From UBA1431 sp002329665 (GTDB lineage: Bacteria; Bacillota; Clostridia; Christensenellales; UBA1431): a stretch of DNA of 64,000 nt. A model generated the notes under the pieces. It made no database searches, was not told the DNA's origin, and saw only the letters and a program-made list of their open reading frames with translations. The position numbers and the translations under genes were made by a program. The stretch lies in NCBI GenBank assembly GCA_040772545.1, contig JAXGXY010000005.1, forward strand, positions 32,013 to 96,012. Reading direction: 5' to 3'. This document shows, piece by piece, positions 40,871-49,508 of the stretch (the stretch's first letter is position 1; the number at the start of each line of letters is the position of its first letter).

Positions 40871-42796
40871 TCAGTATTTGCTGCTCGCCTTCTTCTCCTC
40901 CGTTTCGTGTATGGGTTTGGGCGGGGCATCGGCCACGATATGGCTCTTCTCGAAGAGCTTTTCCAGCCTCTTTATCTCATCGGGGGACATCCCCGAGTAC
41001 TTCAGGCCGTCGGCCTCCTCGTCCCTGAGCACGAACTTGGCGATCTGCTCCTTGAGCACCTCCGCCTGGCTCGCAAGCTGCTCGCTCGCCGTCGCGCTCT
41101 CCTCGGAGGTCGCCGAAGTCGCCTGTACCACGCTCGATACCTGCGCGATCCCCTGGTTCACCTGCGTGATCGCCGAAGACTGCTCGTTGGACGCCGCCGC
41201 GATGTTGTGCACCAGCTTGGCCGCCTCCGTCACGCCTTCGACGATCTCGCCCAGCGCCTTGGCCGTTTCGTTGGCTATCGACGTGCCTTCCTCGACGCTG
41301 CGGATCGAGTTCTTGATGAGTTCGGTCGTTTCGTTCGCCGCCTTCGCCGACCTCGCCGCGAGGCTCCTAACTTCCTCGGCCACGACCGTGAAGCCCTTGC
41401 CGTGCTGTCCGGCCCTCGCCGCTTCTACGGCGGCGTTGAGCGCGAGGATGTTGGTCTGGAACGCGATGTCGTCGATGACCTTGATGATCTTCGAGATGTT
41501 GTTGGACGAGACGTTGATCTCCTCCATCGACCTGAGCATCGCATCCATCTTGTTGTTGCCCTTTTCGGCATGGTCTTTCGCGGCTTCGGCGAGTTTGTTG
41601 GCCTGGTCGGCGTCCTCCGCGTTCTGCCTGGTCTGATTGGCGATCTCCTCGATGGAGGCCGTGAGCTGTTCTACGGAACTGGCCTGCTCGGTGGCGCCCT
41701 GCGAGAGCATCACGCTGGATTCGGACACCTGTTTGGCCCCGGCCGACACCTGGGAAGACGCGACGTTGATGTCGTTTAGGATGCTGTTAAAGGAACGGAT
41801 CGTGTGGTTGATGGACTCCTTGATCTTGTTGTATTCGCCCTTGTAGTCCCCGGTCATCTCCACGGTGAGGTTGCCCGAAGCGACCTGCTGGAGCACTTGG
41901 CCCGACTCGATGATCGGGCCGATGATCGCCTCCATCGTGTCGTTCATGCCCTTGATGATGTCCTTGTATGCGCCCGGGAAACTGTCCGCGTCGCCGCGTA
42001 CGGTCAGGTCGCCGTTAACGGCGGCCTCCGCGAGCTTGCCCGTCTCGCTGATCAGATCGCGGAGGGTGCCCATCGCCTTCGTAATCGCAGGCCACGTCCT
42101 GTCGTTGTCGCATTTCTTTCCGACGTCGCGGAAGTATTCGTACTTGTGCGTGTCCCCCTCGCCGATTTCCAGGAACGTGCCCAGCAGGCAGTTGTACCTG
42201 TAGTGCATCTTGTTTACGACCTCGGCGATTCCTTTCATGAAGCCCTTTTGGTCTTCTTCCGACATCTTCTCCGTGTAATCGTTCAAGAAATACTTCTCGA
42301 GTATCTCCATGGCTTTGCCGAGGGTTTCCATCGTAGCCTCGAGCATGCCGTTGACGTTGGAGACGATCGCGCGATAGCTTCCTCTGAGCCCGGTCACGTC
42401 CGCCCGGTATTCAAGGTACCCTTCGCCGACCTGGGCACAAAGCGTTTCCGATTCGGCCCGCACCGCGTCCAGTCCGGCCGCAATCTCCCCGACCGCCTCC
42501 GCGAGGCCGCCGACACCGCCGCCATGTGCGGCTTCGGGCACCGCGACCCCGGTCTCTCCCGCCGCGATCCTCTTGGCGGCGTCCTCGATTTCGCGCACCG
42601 GCCTGAACACCTTCGCGTTGATCCGCGCATATGCGGCCGCCACGGCCGCAACGGTCAGCAGCAGGCCCGCGCCCAGGACATACAGCGCCGCCCCGGGCCC
42701 AATAAGCAGATAACAGAGGATTTCGGCTCCCCCGATCGCCGCGATCGCGGCGAGCGGAACCATCATCGTCCTTGATAAATCTTTTCCTTTCTTCAT
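40871..42796 (-). CDS. methyl-accepting chemotaxis protein (paralogue of its neighbour)
   Basis: A 641-residue receptor of the same design as the downstream gene: two close membrane helices ('TMMVPLAAIAAIGGAEILCY' and 'ALYVLGAGLLLTVAAVAAAY'), HAMP-like repeats ('FRPVREIEDAAKRIAAGE', 'VASGNLTVEMTGDYKGEY') and the cytoplasmic signalling domain ('DDIAFQTNILALNAAVEAAR'). The input is presumably membrane-state or cytoplasmic. Fourteen bases after cheW. The start has AAAGGAGAAGACCC. The two receptors differ mostly in the first 250 residues, so they may report different internal signals to the same CheA-CheW array. Confidence 0.92.
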   Translation of the reverse strand: MKKGKDLSRTMMVPLAAIAAIGGAEILCYLLIGPGAALYVLGAGLLLTVAAVAAAYARINAKVFRPVREIEDAAKRIAAGETGVAVPEAAHGGGVGGLAEAVGEIAAGLDAVRAESETLCAQVGEGYLEYRADVTGLRGSYRAIVSNVNGMLEATMETLGKAMEILEKYFLNDYTEKMSEEDQKGFMKGIAEVVNKMHYRYNCLLGTFLEIGEGDTHKYEYFRDVGKKCDNDRTWPAITKAMGTLRDLISETGKLAEAAVNGDLTVRGDADSFPGAYKDIIKGMNDTMEAIIGPIIESGQVLQQVASGNLTVEMTGDYKGEYNKIKESINHTIRSFNSILNDINVASSQVSAGAKQVSESSVMLSQGATEQASSVEQLTASIEEIANQTRQNAEDADQANKLAEAAKDHAEKGNNKMDAMLRSMEEINVSSNNISKIIKVIDDIAFQTNILALNAAVEAARAGQHGKGFTVVAEEVRSLAARSAKAANETTELIKNSIRSVEEGTSIANETAKALGEIVEGVTEAAKLVHNIAAASNEQSSAITQVNQGIAQVSSVVQATSATSEESATASEQLASQAEVLKEQIAKFVLRDEEADGLKYSGMSPDEIKRLEKLFEKSHIVADAPPKPIHETEEKKASSKY

Positions 42797-42810
42797 GGGT
42801 CTTCTCCTTT

Positions 42811-43308
42811 TTATAACCTGACCTCGCTGAGTCTGTCGGTATCCTCATCGTTTAACAGCTTTTCGCAGTTGATGAGCAGTTTTACCTCGTCGCCTACCTT
42901 ACCCACGCCCTTGACGAATTTGTTCTGGTCGCCCTCGATCCCCGGAGTATCCACGATCTCGCTGTCTTCGAAGGAAAGCACGTCGGCTACGCCGTCGACG
43001 ATGAGGCCGACGGAAACGTTGCCCAGGTCGACGATGATGATGCATGTCCTGTCGTTGTATTCGACAGCCTCGATCTTAAAGCGCATCCTGACATCGACGA
43101 CGGGGATGATCTTGCCCCTCAGGCTGATGATGCCCTGTACATACTCGGGGAGTTCCGGAACCTTGGTGATCTTCTGGATCCCGATAATCTCGGTCACGTT
43201 TTTTATATCAATGCCGTAATGGTTGGGACCCAGTGCAAAAATGAGATACTGGTTCTTCTGTGCGTCGCTTACCAGATTATCAAGCTCCTGTGCTGCAACA
43301 TCCAACAT
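42811..43308 (-). CDS. cheW: chemotaxis coupling protein CheW
   Basis: A 165-residue CheW, linking receptors to CheA. Typical pieces are 'QYLIFALGPNHYGIDIKNVT', 'ITKVPELPEYVQGIISLRGK', 'IIPVVDVRMRF' and 'VSVGLIVDGVADVLSFEDSE'. An extra 18-residue N-terminal helix precedes the domain. ATG 43308 has GGGAGGAAT upstream. It lies between cheA and the receptor genes in the operon, 14 bases before the first receptor. Confidence 0.95.
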   Translation of the reverse strand: MLDVAAQELDNLVSDAQKNQYLIFALGPNHYGIDIKNVTEIIGIQKITKVPELPEYVQGIISLRGKIIPVVDVRMRFKIEAVEYNDRTCIIIVDLGNVSVGLIVDGVADVLSFEDSEIVDTPGIEGDQNKFVKGVGKVGDEVKLLINCEKLLNDEDTDRLSEVRL

Positions 43309-43353
43309 TTTTATTCCTCCCTACAATATCGCTTCCTGCGCGTTCAATTTATG

Positions 43354-45441
43354 TCACGCCGCCAGTCCCGCCACGTCCAGGATCAGGCTGATGCTCCCGT
43401 CGCCCAGTATCGTGCATCCGGCGATGCCCGAGATTTGGTTGATGTACCTGGGCAGGGCCTTCACGACGACCTGGTTCTCCCCGATGAGCTCGTCCACGAA
43501 TACGCCCGCCATCTTATCGCTGGTCTCCACCATCACGACGATTCCCTCGCTGATGGTCTCCGTGTCGGCCCGCACGCCGTAGATCTGGTGCAGGCGCACG
43601 ACCGGGCAGCATTCGCCGCGGAAGAGGATCATCTCGTTGCCCTGCGGGTCCCTGATGACGTCTTTGCCGCTCGGTTTGATCGTTTCCTTGATGACGGTGA
43701 TCGGGAGCGTGTACGTGCAGTTCCCGACCCGTACGTTCATCCCGTCGATGATGGCCAGGGTCATCGGGAAATGGACGGTGAACTGGGTGCCCTTCCCCTC
43801 CTCCGATTCGACAGAGACCCGTCCGCCGAGCCCCTCGATGTTCCTGAGCACCACGTCCATGCCGACGCCCCTGCCCGAGTATTCCGTGATCGTATCGCTG
43901 GTGGAGAAACCCGTGTGGAAGATCAGGTGGTAGATTTCCTTCTCCGTCATCTCTTGCTCGGGCTTGGTCAGAAGGCCGTTTTCCTTCGCGCGCTTCAGCA
44001 GCTTCGCTTTATTCAGGCCCTTCCCGTCGTCACGGACGAATATCTGTATCTCGCCGCCCTCGTTCCTAGCCCCGAGCAGGACGGTCCCCTTCGGCGGCTT
44101 GCCCTTTTCGAGGCGCTCCTCCTGCGATTCCAGCCCGTGGTCCAGCGCGTTGCGCACGAGATGCATGAGCGGGTCGGAGATGTGGTCGATGACGTTCTTG
44201 TCGACTTCGGTCTCCTCCCCGGTTATCAGCAGGTCGACTTCCTTGCCGCACTTCCTGCTCATGTCCCGCACGATCCTGTGCATCTTCTGGAACGTGTTCC
44301 TCAGAGGCACCATCCTTATAGACATCGCCAGGTCCTGGAGCTCGCTGGTGATCTTGTGCAGCTGGTGCGCGGACTTGTGGAAGTTGTCGAGCTGCAGCCC
44401 GTACAGGTCGGGGTTGTGCAGGACCATGGACTCGGCTATGACGAGTTCCCCGATCATGTCCATCAGCGCGTCGAGTTTGGCCACGTTCACGCTGATGATG
44501 CTCTGCCCGGAGTTGGCGGCCTGGGTGCGCTGCTGCGCGGGAACGGGTTTCGGGGCCTTTGTCCCCGCGGCGTCCGGTTCCCTGTCGAAAGACGCCTGTT
44601 CCTTTTCGAAGTCGGCCTCGTATTCGAACTGTACCAGCGAATACTCTTTCAAAAACACCTCCTGCGAGAAGAAACCCCGTACCTCCTCCTCGCTCAGATC
44701 TGTCCGGAAAAAGGCGGTGAAACCGTGCCGCCTGATGTAGTCCCGGCTCTCGTTCGAATCGAGGTCCTCCGGGAAATGGCGGATGCCCGCGGCGTGCTTT
44801 TTCAGGAGATAAACGATGTTGAACGCACGGATGTTTTCCATGTCGCAGCCTTCCACGAAGTGCAACACGACCTGGAACAGGTTTGCGGCGACCGATACGC
44901 GCGCCTCTTCATCCGCACAAGGGCCGGCCAGTTCCGCCCAGTCCCCAAAATCTTCCTTTACGTCCGCCTGTGCCGCCTCATCGTTTGCCTGCGCCGTTTC
45001 TTCGTCCTCTGTGGCCAAAACCGCCGCATCGCTGCCCTTCACGGTTCGGAGCGTTTTGCACAGCTTCTCCTCGAGCCAGGTTGAATCGCTTTCGTTGAAG
45101 ATCCCGTTCTTCATGTTTTCAAGCTCTCCGCTGATGAAATCCACGCTTTCGAGGATCAGGTCGGTGACGACCGAACAGTCGTAGTCCGTCTCGGGATTTT
45201 CCCTGATATAGAAGAACAGGTCCTCGATCCTGTGGGAGAGCGAGGAAATCCCCTTGAACGACATCATCGCGGACGAGCCCTTGATCGTGTGCATGATCCG
45301 GAAGATCTCGTCGATCTCGGTCTTTGAGAACCGGCTGGTCTTTTCGCCGTCGAGGATGGTCTTTTCAAGCTGCTCAATATTCTGCGCCGTCTCGAACACG
45401 AACATATCCAGCATGGGTTCATTTGAAAGAAACTCTGACAT
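43354..45441 (-). CDS. cheA: chemotaxis histidine kinase CheA
   Basis: A 695-residue kinase. P1 (Hpt) carries the phosphorylated His in 'IFRIMHTIKGSSAMM'; a CheY-binding-like region and linker follow; P3 dimerisation and P4 ATPase show 'DPLMHLVRNALDHGLESQ' (N box), 'VRDDGKGLNKAKL' (G1) and 'YSGRGVGMDVV' (G2); the C-terminal P5 is CheW-like ('CPVVRLHQIYGV', 'VDELIGENQVVVKALPRY'). It phosphorylates CheY and CheB in response to the two receptors. ATG 45441 follows GGGAGGAGTTCC. Complete, normal length. Confidence 0.96.
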   Translation of the reverse strand: MSEFLSNEPMLDMFVFETAQNIEQLEKTILDGEKTSRFSKTEIDEIFRIMHTIKGSSAMMSFKGISSLSHRIEDLFFYIRENPETDYDCSVVTDLILESVDFISGELENMKNGIFNESDSTWLEEKLCKTLRTVKGSDAAVLATEDEETAQANDEAAQADVKEDFGDWAELAGPCADEEARVSVAANLFQVVLHFVEGCDMENIRAFNIVYLLKKHAAGIRHFPEDLDSNESRDYIRRHGFTAFFRTDLSEEEVRGFFSQEVFLKEYSLVQFEYEADFEKEQASFDREPDAAGTKAPKPVPAQQRTQAANSGQSIISVNVAKLDALMDMIGELVIAESMVLHNPDLYGLQLDNFHKSAHQLHKITSELQDLAMSIRMVPLRNTFQKMHRIVRDMSRKCGKEVDLLITGEETEVDKNVIDHISDPLMHLVRNALDHGLESQEERLEKGKPPKGTVLLGARNEGGEIQIFVRDDGKGLNKAKLLKRAKENGLLTKPEQEMTEKEIYHLIFHTGFSTSDTITEYSGRGVGMDVVLRNIEGLGGRVSVESEEGKGTQFTVHFPMTLAIIDGMNVRVGNCTYTLPITVIKETIKPSGKDVIRDPQGNEMILFRGECCPVVRLHQIYGVRADTETISEGIVVMVETSDKMAGVFVDELIGENQVVVKALPRYINQISGIAGCTILGDGSISLILDVAGLAA

Positions 45442-45471
45442 GGAACTCCTCCCGTAAACACTCCTGTTCGT

Positions 45472-45831
45472 TTACCCCGCGATCTTCTTGAGCATCTGGA
45501 CAATATGGTCTTCCTTGAAGGGCTTGACGATGAACGATTTCGCGCCGCTTATGATCGCCTCTTTCACCATGGACTCCTGCCCCATCGCGGAGACCATGAC
45601 AACCTTGGCGTCCGGGTCGAGCTCGCGTATCTTCTTTAGCGCTTCTATCCCCGACATGTCCGGCATCGTGATGTCCATCGTCACGACGTCCGGCCGGCAT
45701 TCGGCGTATTTAACTATGCTGACTTCTCCGTTCGGAGCTTCGCCCACCACTTCGAAGTTGTTTTTCTCAAGCACCCTTCTTATGGCCAGCCGCATAAATG
45801 CCGCATCGTCCACGATCAAGACTTTCTTCAA
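45472..45831 (-). CDS. cheY: chemotaxis response regulator CheY
   Basis: A receiver-only protein of 119 residues from TTG 45831 ('MKKVLIVDDAAFMRLAIRRV'). The in-frame GTG at 45840 sits only one base after GGAG, so TTG, nine bases from it, is preferred. Asp8-Asp9, the acceptor Asp53 ('VTMDITMPDMSG'), a Ser switch residue in 'VVMVSAMGQE' and Lys in 'FIVKPFKED' are all present. It carries the signal from CheA to the motor switch, probably to the FliY encoded just upstream (49-base gap). Confidence 0.92.
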   Translation of the reverse strand: MKKVLIVDDAAFMRLAIRRVLEKNNFEVVGEAPNGEVSIVKYAECRPDVVTMDITMPDMSGIEALKKIRELDPDAKVVMVSAMGQESMVKEAIISGAKSFIVKPFKEDHIVQMLKKIAG

Positions 45832-45889
45832 ACCAAACACGCTCCTTCAAATTCTTGCCCGGATTCGCCCTTTTTGCGTTTTGCCTGAT

Positions 45890-47047
45890 CTACAGGTATC
45901 TGAAAATTTCTTTGGTTGAGACGATTTCCGTTAACCTCACGCCAAAGTTGTCGTCGACCACCACGACATCGCCCCGGGCCATGAGCCGGCCGTTCACGAC
46001 GACGTCGACCGAGTCGCCCGCCTGTTTGCTTATCTCGAGGATCGAGCCCTGTTCGAGTTCGAGAATCTCTTTGATCAGTTTCTTCGCCCGGCCGATCTCC
46101 ACCGTGATCTCCAGCGGAACGTCCATGATGAGGTCAAGGTTCCCCGTGTCCTCGATAACGCCGCCGCCGCTCCCGTCTTCGTCGAAGCTGACAAGCTTGA
46201 GCGGCTGGACGTTCACCTTCTGCAGGGCCCTTCTGTCGTAGCCGGGTTTCGTAAGGATGTTTTCCTCTTTTGAATCTTCCCCGGGCTCCCGGTCCCCGGC
46301 TGTTTCTTCCCCGGCCGGCGCCGCGCCCGGTTTCTCCTCCCGCGCTGCCGCACCGGCCGCGGCCCCCTCCGGCTCCGGCGCGGTGCCGGCTTTTGCGGGC
46401 GCGGTTTCAGGCGGACTCCCGTTGGCGCTCATTTCCATCGCAAACTTAACGAGTTCCCGCGTGAAGTCCAGCGGCAGGATGGTGCAGAACGTGCTGTCGA
46501 TCAACCCTTCCACTTTAAAAAGGAAACTCACGGTCACGATGATCCCATCGAACCCGGCTTCGCTGATCTTTTCCTTCACGTTCTCCACGTCGAAGCGCCT
46601 CGGTATGGAGATACTGATGCTCTTGCCGAAGAAATCCGCAAGGGCCGTGCTGGAAGACCCCATCATCTGGTTCATGATCTCGCTCAGGGCGCTTACCTGC
46701 ATTTCGGTGAGCTCCTCTTCGCTTTCGGAGATGCTTTCCCCCAGCAGCAGGTCCACGATCGTTCGCACGTCCTTCCTTTTCATCACGAGGAGGTTCGATC
46801 CGTGGAGCCCTTTGATATATTCGATCTCGACGCCGTCGGCCGGCTCGAGTTCCTCGATTTCGAATTCGTCCGTTTTGATGCACCGTACAGTAGGTGTCGT
46901 GATGCTTACCTTCCTGTTCAGAAGGGTTGAGACGGTGGTCGCGGCGGCGCCCATGCTTATGTTGAGTATCTCGCCTATCGTATCGATTTCCAGCGTATCC
47001 AAAAACATACACCCGCTCGATTCCTGCGCTTGTTTCTCCGAATTCAT
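45890..47047 (-). CDS. fliY: flagellar switch/CheY-phosphatase protein FliY
   Basis: A 385-residue protein joining a CheC-type phosphatase half to a FliN (SpoA) domain. Both phosphatase active sites are intact: 'IGEILNISMGAAATTV' ending in a Pro after 'KVSITT', and 'LSEIMNQMMGSSSTAL' with 'SISIPRR' (E...N...P patterns). An acidic, Ala/Glu/Pro-rich linker (about residues 215-290) connects to the FliN domain ('MDVPLEITVEIGRAKKLIKE', 'LARGDVVVVDDNFGVRL' type). ATG 47047 is used; the long upstream frame reads through the promoter. FliY marks a flagellar motor, yet no fliM, fliG, flagellin or export genes are in the window, so those must lie elsewhere. First gene of the che operon. Confidence 0.93.
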   Translation of the reverse strand: MNSEKQAQESSGCMFLDTLEIDTIGEILNISMGAAATTVSTLLNRKVSITTPTVRCIKTDEFEIEELEPADGVEIEYIKGLHGSNLLVMKRKDVRTIVDLLLGESISESEEELTEMQVSALSEIMNQMMGSSSTALADFFGKSISISIPRRFDVENVKEKISEAGFDGIIVTVSFLFKVEGLIDSTFCTILPLDFTRELVKFAMEMSANGSPPETAPAKAGTAPEPEGAAAGAAAREEKPGAAPAGEETAGDREPGEDSKEENILTKPGYDRRALQKVNVQPLKLVSFDEDGSGGGVIEDTGNLDLIMDVPLEITVEIGRAKKLIKEILELEQGSILEISKQAGDSVDVVVNGRLMARGDVVVVDDNFGVRLTEIVSTKEIFRYL

Positions 47048-47479
47048 TCTGTCACCCCGATCTTTCCAAAGATGCTTTTTAAGCCATCGCCCAAACGACG
47101 GAAGACCCGCCATAATGCGGCTTCGTTGCCCGCGACAGGGGCAGTCATGCATCGTAACAAGACGCATTTTTTCTGTTTGTCATGAATCTCAGCTCTGCAC
47201 CGGTTGCCTGAAGCTTGTTTTGCCGCCTCCCGAAAAAAAACGGGGCACGGCAACGGGAAATACGAAAGAGCCCGGAGCAATCATGAAAACAAGGCTTTCG
47301 TCGTACCGTTTCGGAATGTGAAAACCGTAAACCCGGCGATTCTCCCGATGCATTGACGGCTACGGAGAGCTTGAACGTATAATCAACGCAAATATATACG
47401 TTTAAACACCTGTTTTGCCAGTTTTTGGGAAGCGTTTTCTTATGCTTTTTTTTTTTTGCATTTCGGCGTAAATCTGTTT
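47048..47479. other. intergenic region upstream of fliY
   Basis: About 430 bases with no convincing gene. AT-rich sequence near 47370-47470, including a T13 run around 47447-47459, should hold the minus-strand promoter of the chemotaxis operon. A TAAA...TGATTAT arrangement on the minus strand (about 47405-47380) only loosely resembles a sigma-D motility promoter. Confidence 0.3.
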
Positions 47480-47485
47480 TATAAT
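47480..47485 (+). promoter_or_regulatory. -10 element of the leader RNA promoter
   Basis: A perfect TATAAT with TTGCAT 18 bases upstream (about 47456-47461). It would start the structured leader near 47492. Confidence 0.55.
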
Positions 47486-47491
47486 GAAGTA

Positions 47492-47820
47492 CACGGTCTG
47501 TTAAAAGGGTATAAAAAGGCCGGACGAGACGGAATGGAGCGGTGCAACATCCCGTCGTGCGCCCGGCCTGTTGATTCGGGAATGCCAGGCATTTCCTTTG
47601 GCAGATCAATGCTCTGCCCATAACGTCGGACTTCTCCGCCGGCCGTAGCCCGGAGATATAAAGCGACGTTTACAGATGTTCAGAAACCGAAATTCATGCT
47701 GCAACCAGTCAAAGCTCGGGTTCACAGTCACCACTGAAAGGGATTTGCCTGGCATTCGTCTCGGCTGATTAAAGACCACCCGCAGGCCGAAGCCGCCGTC
47801 CGGCTTAAGCAGGCCTTTTT
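47492..47820 (+). promoter_or_regulatory. candidate structured leader RNA / attenuator upstream of the KamA-like gene
   Basis: About 330 transcribed bases without an open frame lie between a good -10 and an intrinsic terminator. A long stem near 47519-47570 pairs GGCCGG with CCGGCC and GACGGAATG with CATCCCGTC (one mismatch) around GAGCGGTGCAA. Further hairpins follow, such as GGGAATGCC/GGCATTTCC near 47579-47598. The terminator ends just before the ribosome site of the radical SAM gene, the layout of a transcription-attenuating riboswitch; a free small RNA is the alternative. Words such as GGTGCAACATCC and CACCACTG faintly recall cobalamin riboswitches, but the B12 box is poor. Class unassigned. 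Confidence 0.45.
47784..47820 (+). terminator. intrinsic terminator at the end of the leader
   Basis: Outer stem AGGCC (47784-47788) with GGCCT (47812-47816), inner stem AAGCCG (47790-47795) with CGGCTT (47801-47806), then TTTTT (47816-47820). It is 64 bases before the downstream ATG. Confidence 0.65.
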
Positions 47821-47883
47821 CGCCAACTGCCCTGCAGCGGGTTTTTGGCGCCTTACATATCCGGACATGAAAGGGGAGCGTAA

Positions 47884-48978
47884 ATGCACAAGCTGAAAGA
47901 CAACGTGAAGACGATACGGGAACTGTCAGAATTTATTCCAATGGACGAAAAGACGGTGGAAAAGCTCGAGGACGTGGCCAACAGGTTTCCTATTCTAATA
48001 CCCAGATACTACCTGTCGCTGATAAACCCGGACGATATAAACGACCCGATCAGGAGGATGTGCGTACCGTCTCTTGAAGAAAACGAACCCGGCGGCAGCT
48101 GGGACACGAGCGGCGAAGGCAAGAACACCGTTATCGAAGGGCTGCAGCATAAATACCCCCAGACCGTGCTCATCCTCTCCACAAACCGGTGCGCGATGTA
48201 TTGCCGGCACTGTTTCAGGAAGCGCATGGTCGGCCTTTCGGACGAGGAGACCGTGAAGAACTTCAAGCGGATGCTGTCCTACATACGGGCGCACGAGGAG
48301 ATCAACAACGTGCTCGTTTCCGGCGGCGACGCCTTCCTCAACAGCAACAGGCTCATCGATTTCTATCTCGGCAGGCTCTCTAACATCCGGCACCTGCATT
48401 ACATACGCCTGGGCACCCGGGTTCCCGCCACCTTCCCGGCCCTGGTAAACGACAACCCCGCATTGCTGGAAATCCTGAAGACCTATTCTTCGAAAAAAAC
48501 GATTTACGTCTCCACGCAGTTCAACCATCCGAAGGAACTCACTCCCGAAGCGAAAAAATGCATAAAAAACCTGCTCGACGCCGGGGTTGTGGTGAACAAC
48601 CAGGCCGTGCTGTTGAAACGCGTGAACGACGACCCGGAAACGCTCGCTGCCCTGATGGGCGCCCTGACCGAAGCCGGCGTCATCCCGTATTACGTGTTCC
48701 AGTGCAGGCCGGTGAGCCACGTCATGACCTCGTTCCAGGTCCCGCTGATGCGGGGCTGCGACATCGTGGAACGGGCGAAAACCATGTGCAACGGCTACGC
48801 GAAACGCTTCCGTTACGTCATGTCCCACGAACGCGGGAAAATAGAAGCGCTCGGGGTGATAAACGAAAAGGAAATGCTCTTCAAGTTCCACCAGGCCAAG
48901 GACCCGCGCGACTGCGGCAGGCTCTTTTCCGTCCGCTTCAAAAAAGACCGGACCTGGCTGGAACAGGATCTCTTATAA
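47884..48978 (+). CDS. KamA-family radical SAM protein (lysine 2,3-aminomutase-like)
   Basis: A 364-residue radical SAM enzyme. The cluster motif is 'CAMYCRHCFRKRMVG' (CxxxCxxC, about residues 105-112). Family blocks include 'FPILIPRYYLSLINPDD', 'NNVLVSGGDAFLNSNRL', 'IRLGTRVPATFPALV' and 'VVVNNQAVLLKRVNDDPE'. Lysine 2,3-aminomutases bind PLP through a Lys in a Gly-rich 'GGGGKIP' motif; here that site reads 'MSHERGKIEALG', keeping Gly-Lys-Ile but losing the Gly run, as in a less-studied subfamily. The amino-acid substrate is therefore uncertain. ATG 47884 follows AAAGGGGAG. It is preceded by the structured leader and followed by a separate promoter for the next gene. Confidence 0.88.
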   Translation: MHKLKDNVKTIRELSEFIPMDEKTVEKLEDVANRFPILIPRYYLSLINPDDINDPIRRMCVPSLEENEPGGSWDTSGEGKNTVIEGLQHKYPQTVLILSTNRCAMYCRHCFRKRMVGLSDEETVKNFKRMLSYIRAHEEINNVLVSGGDAFLNSNRLIDFYLGRLSNIRHLHYIRLGTRVPATFPALVNDNPALLEILKTYSSKKTIYVSTQFNHPKELTPEAKKCIKNLLDAGVVVNNQAVLLKRVNDDPETLAALMGALTEAGVIPYYVFQCRPVSHVMTSFQVPLMRGCDIVERAKTMCNGYAKRFRYVMSHERGKIEALGVINEKEMLFKFHQAKDPRDCGRLFSVRFKKDRTWLEQDLL

Positions 48979-49004
48979 AGGCGCGGCGGCTTTTCAACCT
49001 CCAC

Positions 49005-49033
49005 TTGAAGGCGGGGGAACGCCGTATTATAAT
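49005..49033 (+). promoter_or_regulatory. promoter of the GIY-YIG gene
   Basis: TTGAAG (49005-49010), exactly 17 bases, TATAAT (49028-49033). The ATG inside the -10 box is in frame with the gene but cannot be its start. Confidence 0.65.
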
Positions 49034-49082
49034 GAAACAGAAATACAATCACCTGCAATCGAACCGAAAGGACGCATCGGAT

Positions 49083-49427
49083 ATGGAACCTCCGGCCACG
49101 CGCGACGAATTCGGCAGGCCTCTGACGATAGGCGTATACGGCCTGGTCAACACCGTCACCGGCCGCATGCTCGTAGGCAGCGGCGTCAACCTTCGAAGCC
49201 ACTTCAACCGCATGCGGACCGAACTCCGCCTCGGCGTATACCGCCACCGGCCGCTCCAGGACGACTGGCAGCAGTACGGCGAGGAAGCCTTCCGGTTCGA
49301 CATACTCGAAGAGTACCTGCCGCAGGAAAAAGAAGGCTTCTTCGAAATCTTCACGTCGCTCCAGGCGCTCGAGGAAAAATGGGCGCGAAAACTGCAGTGC
49401 CGCCCGCAGTACACGCGCATCACCTGA
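49083..49427 (+). CDS. GIY-YIG nuclease-family protein
   Basis: A 114-residue single-domain protein. The GIY-YIG motif is seen as 'IGVYGLVNTVTGRMLVGSG', followed by 'VNLRSHFNRMRTELRLGVY', the 'LQDDWQQYGEEAFRFDILEEY' block and a C-terminal helical tail. Such small proteins bind or nick DNA, but many free-standing ones are uncharacterised; no DNA-binding partner domain is present. ATG 49083 is chosen because it follows AAAGGA by ten bases and the upstream ATG lies in the promoter. It reads toward the sortase gene, 80 bases on. Confidence 0.8.
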   Translation: MEPPATRDEFGRPLTIGVYGLVNTVTGRMLVGSGVNLRSHFNRMRTELRLGVYRHRPLQDDWQQYGEEAFRFDILEEYLPQEKEGFFEIFTSLQALEEKWARKLQCRPQYTRIT

Positions 49428-49508
49428 GGGCCGTCCCGCCGGGCATCCCGCCCTTTCTTAAACAGCCGCACTTAATAATGAGAATCATTACGGACAGAGG
49501 TGCGAACC

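Noticed and set aside
47492..47820. Firm assignment of the leader as a cobalamin, lysine or T-box riboswitch
   Set aside because: T-box GGTGG and lysine-riboswitch elements are absent, and the candidate B12 box matches only partly.
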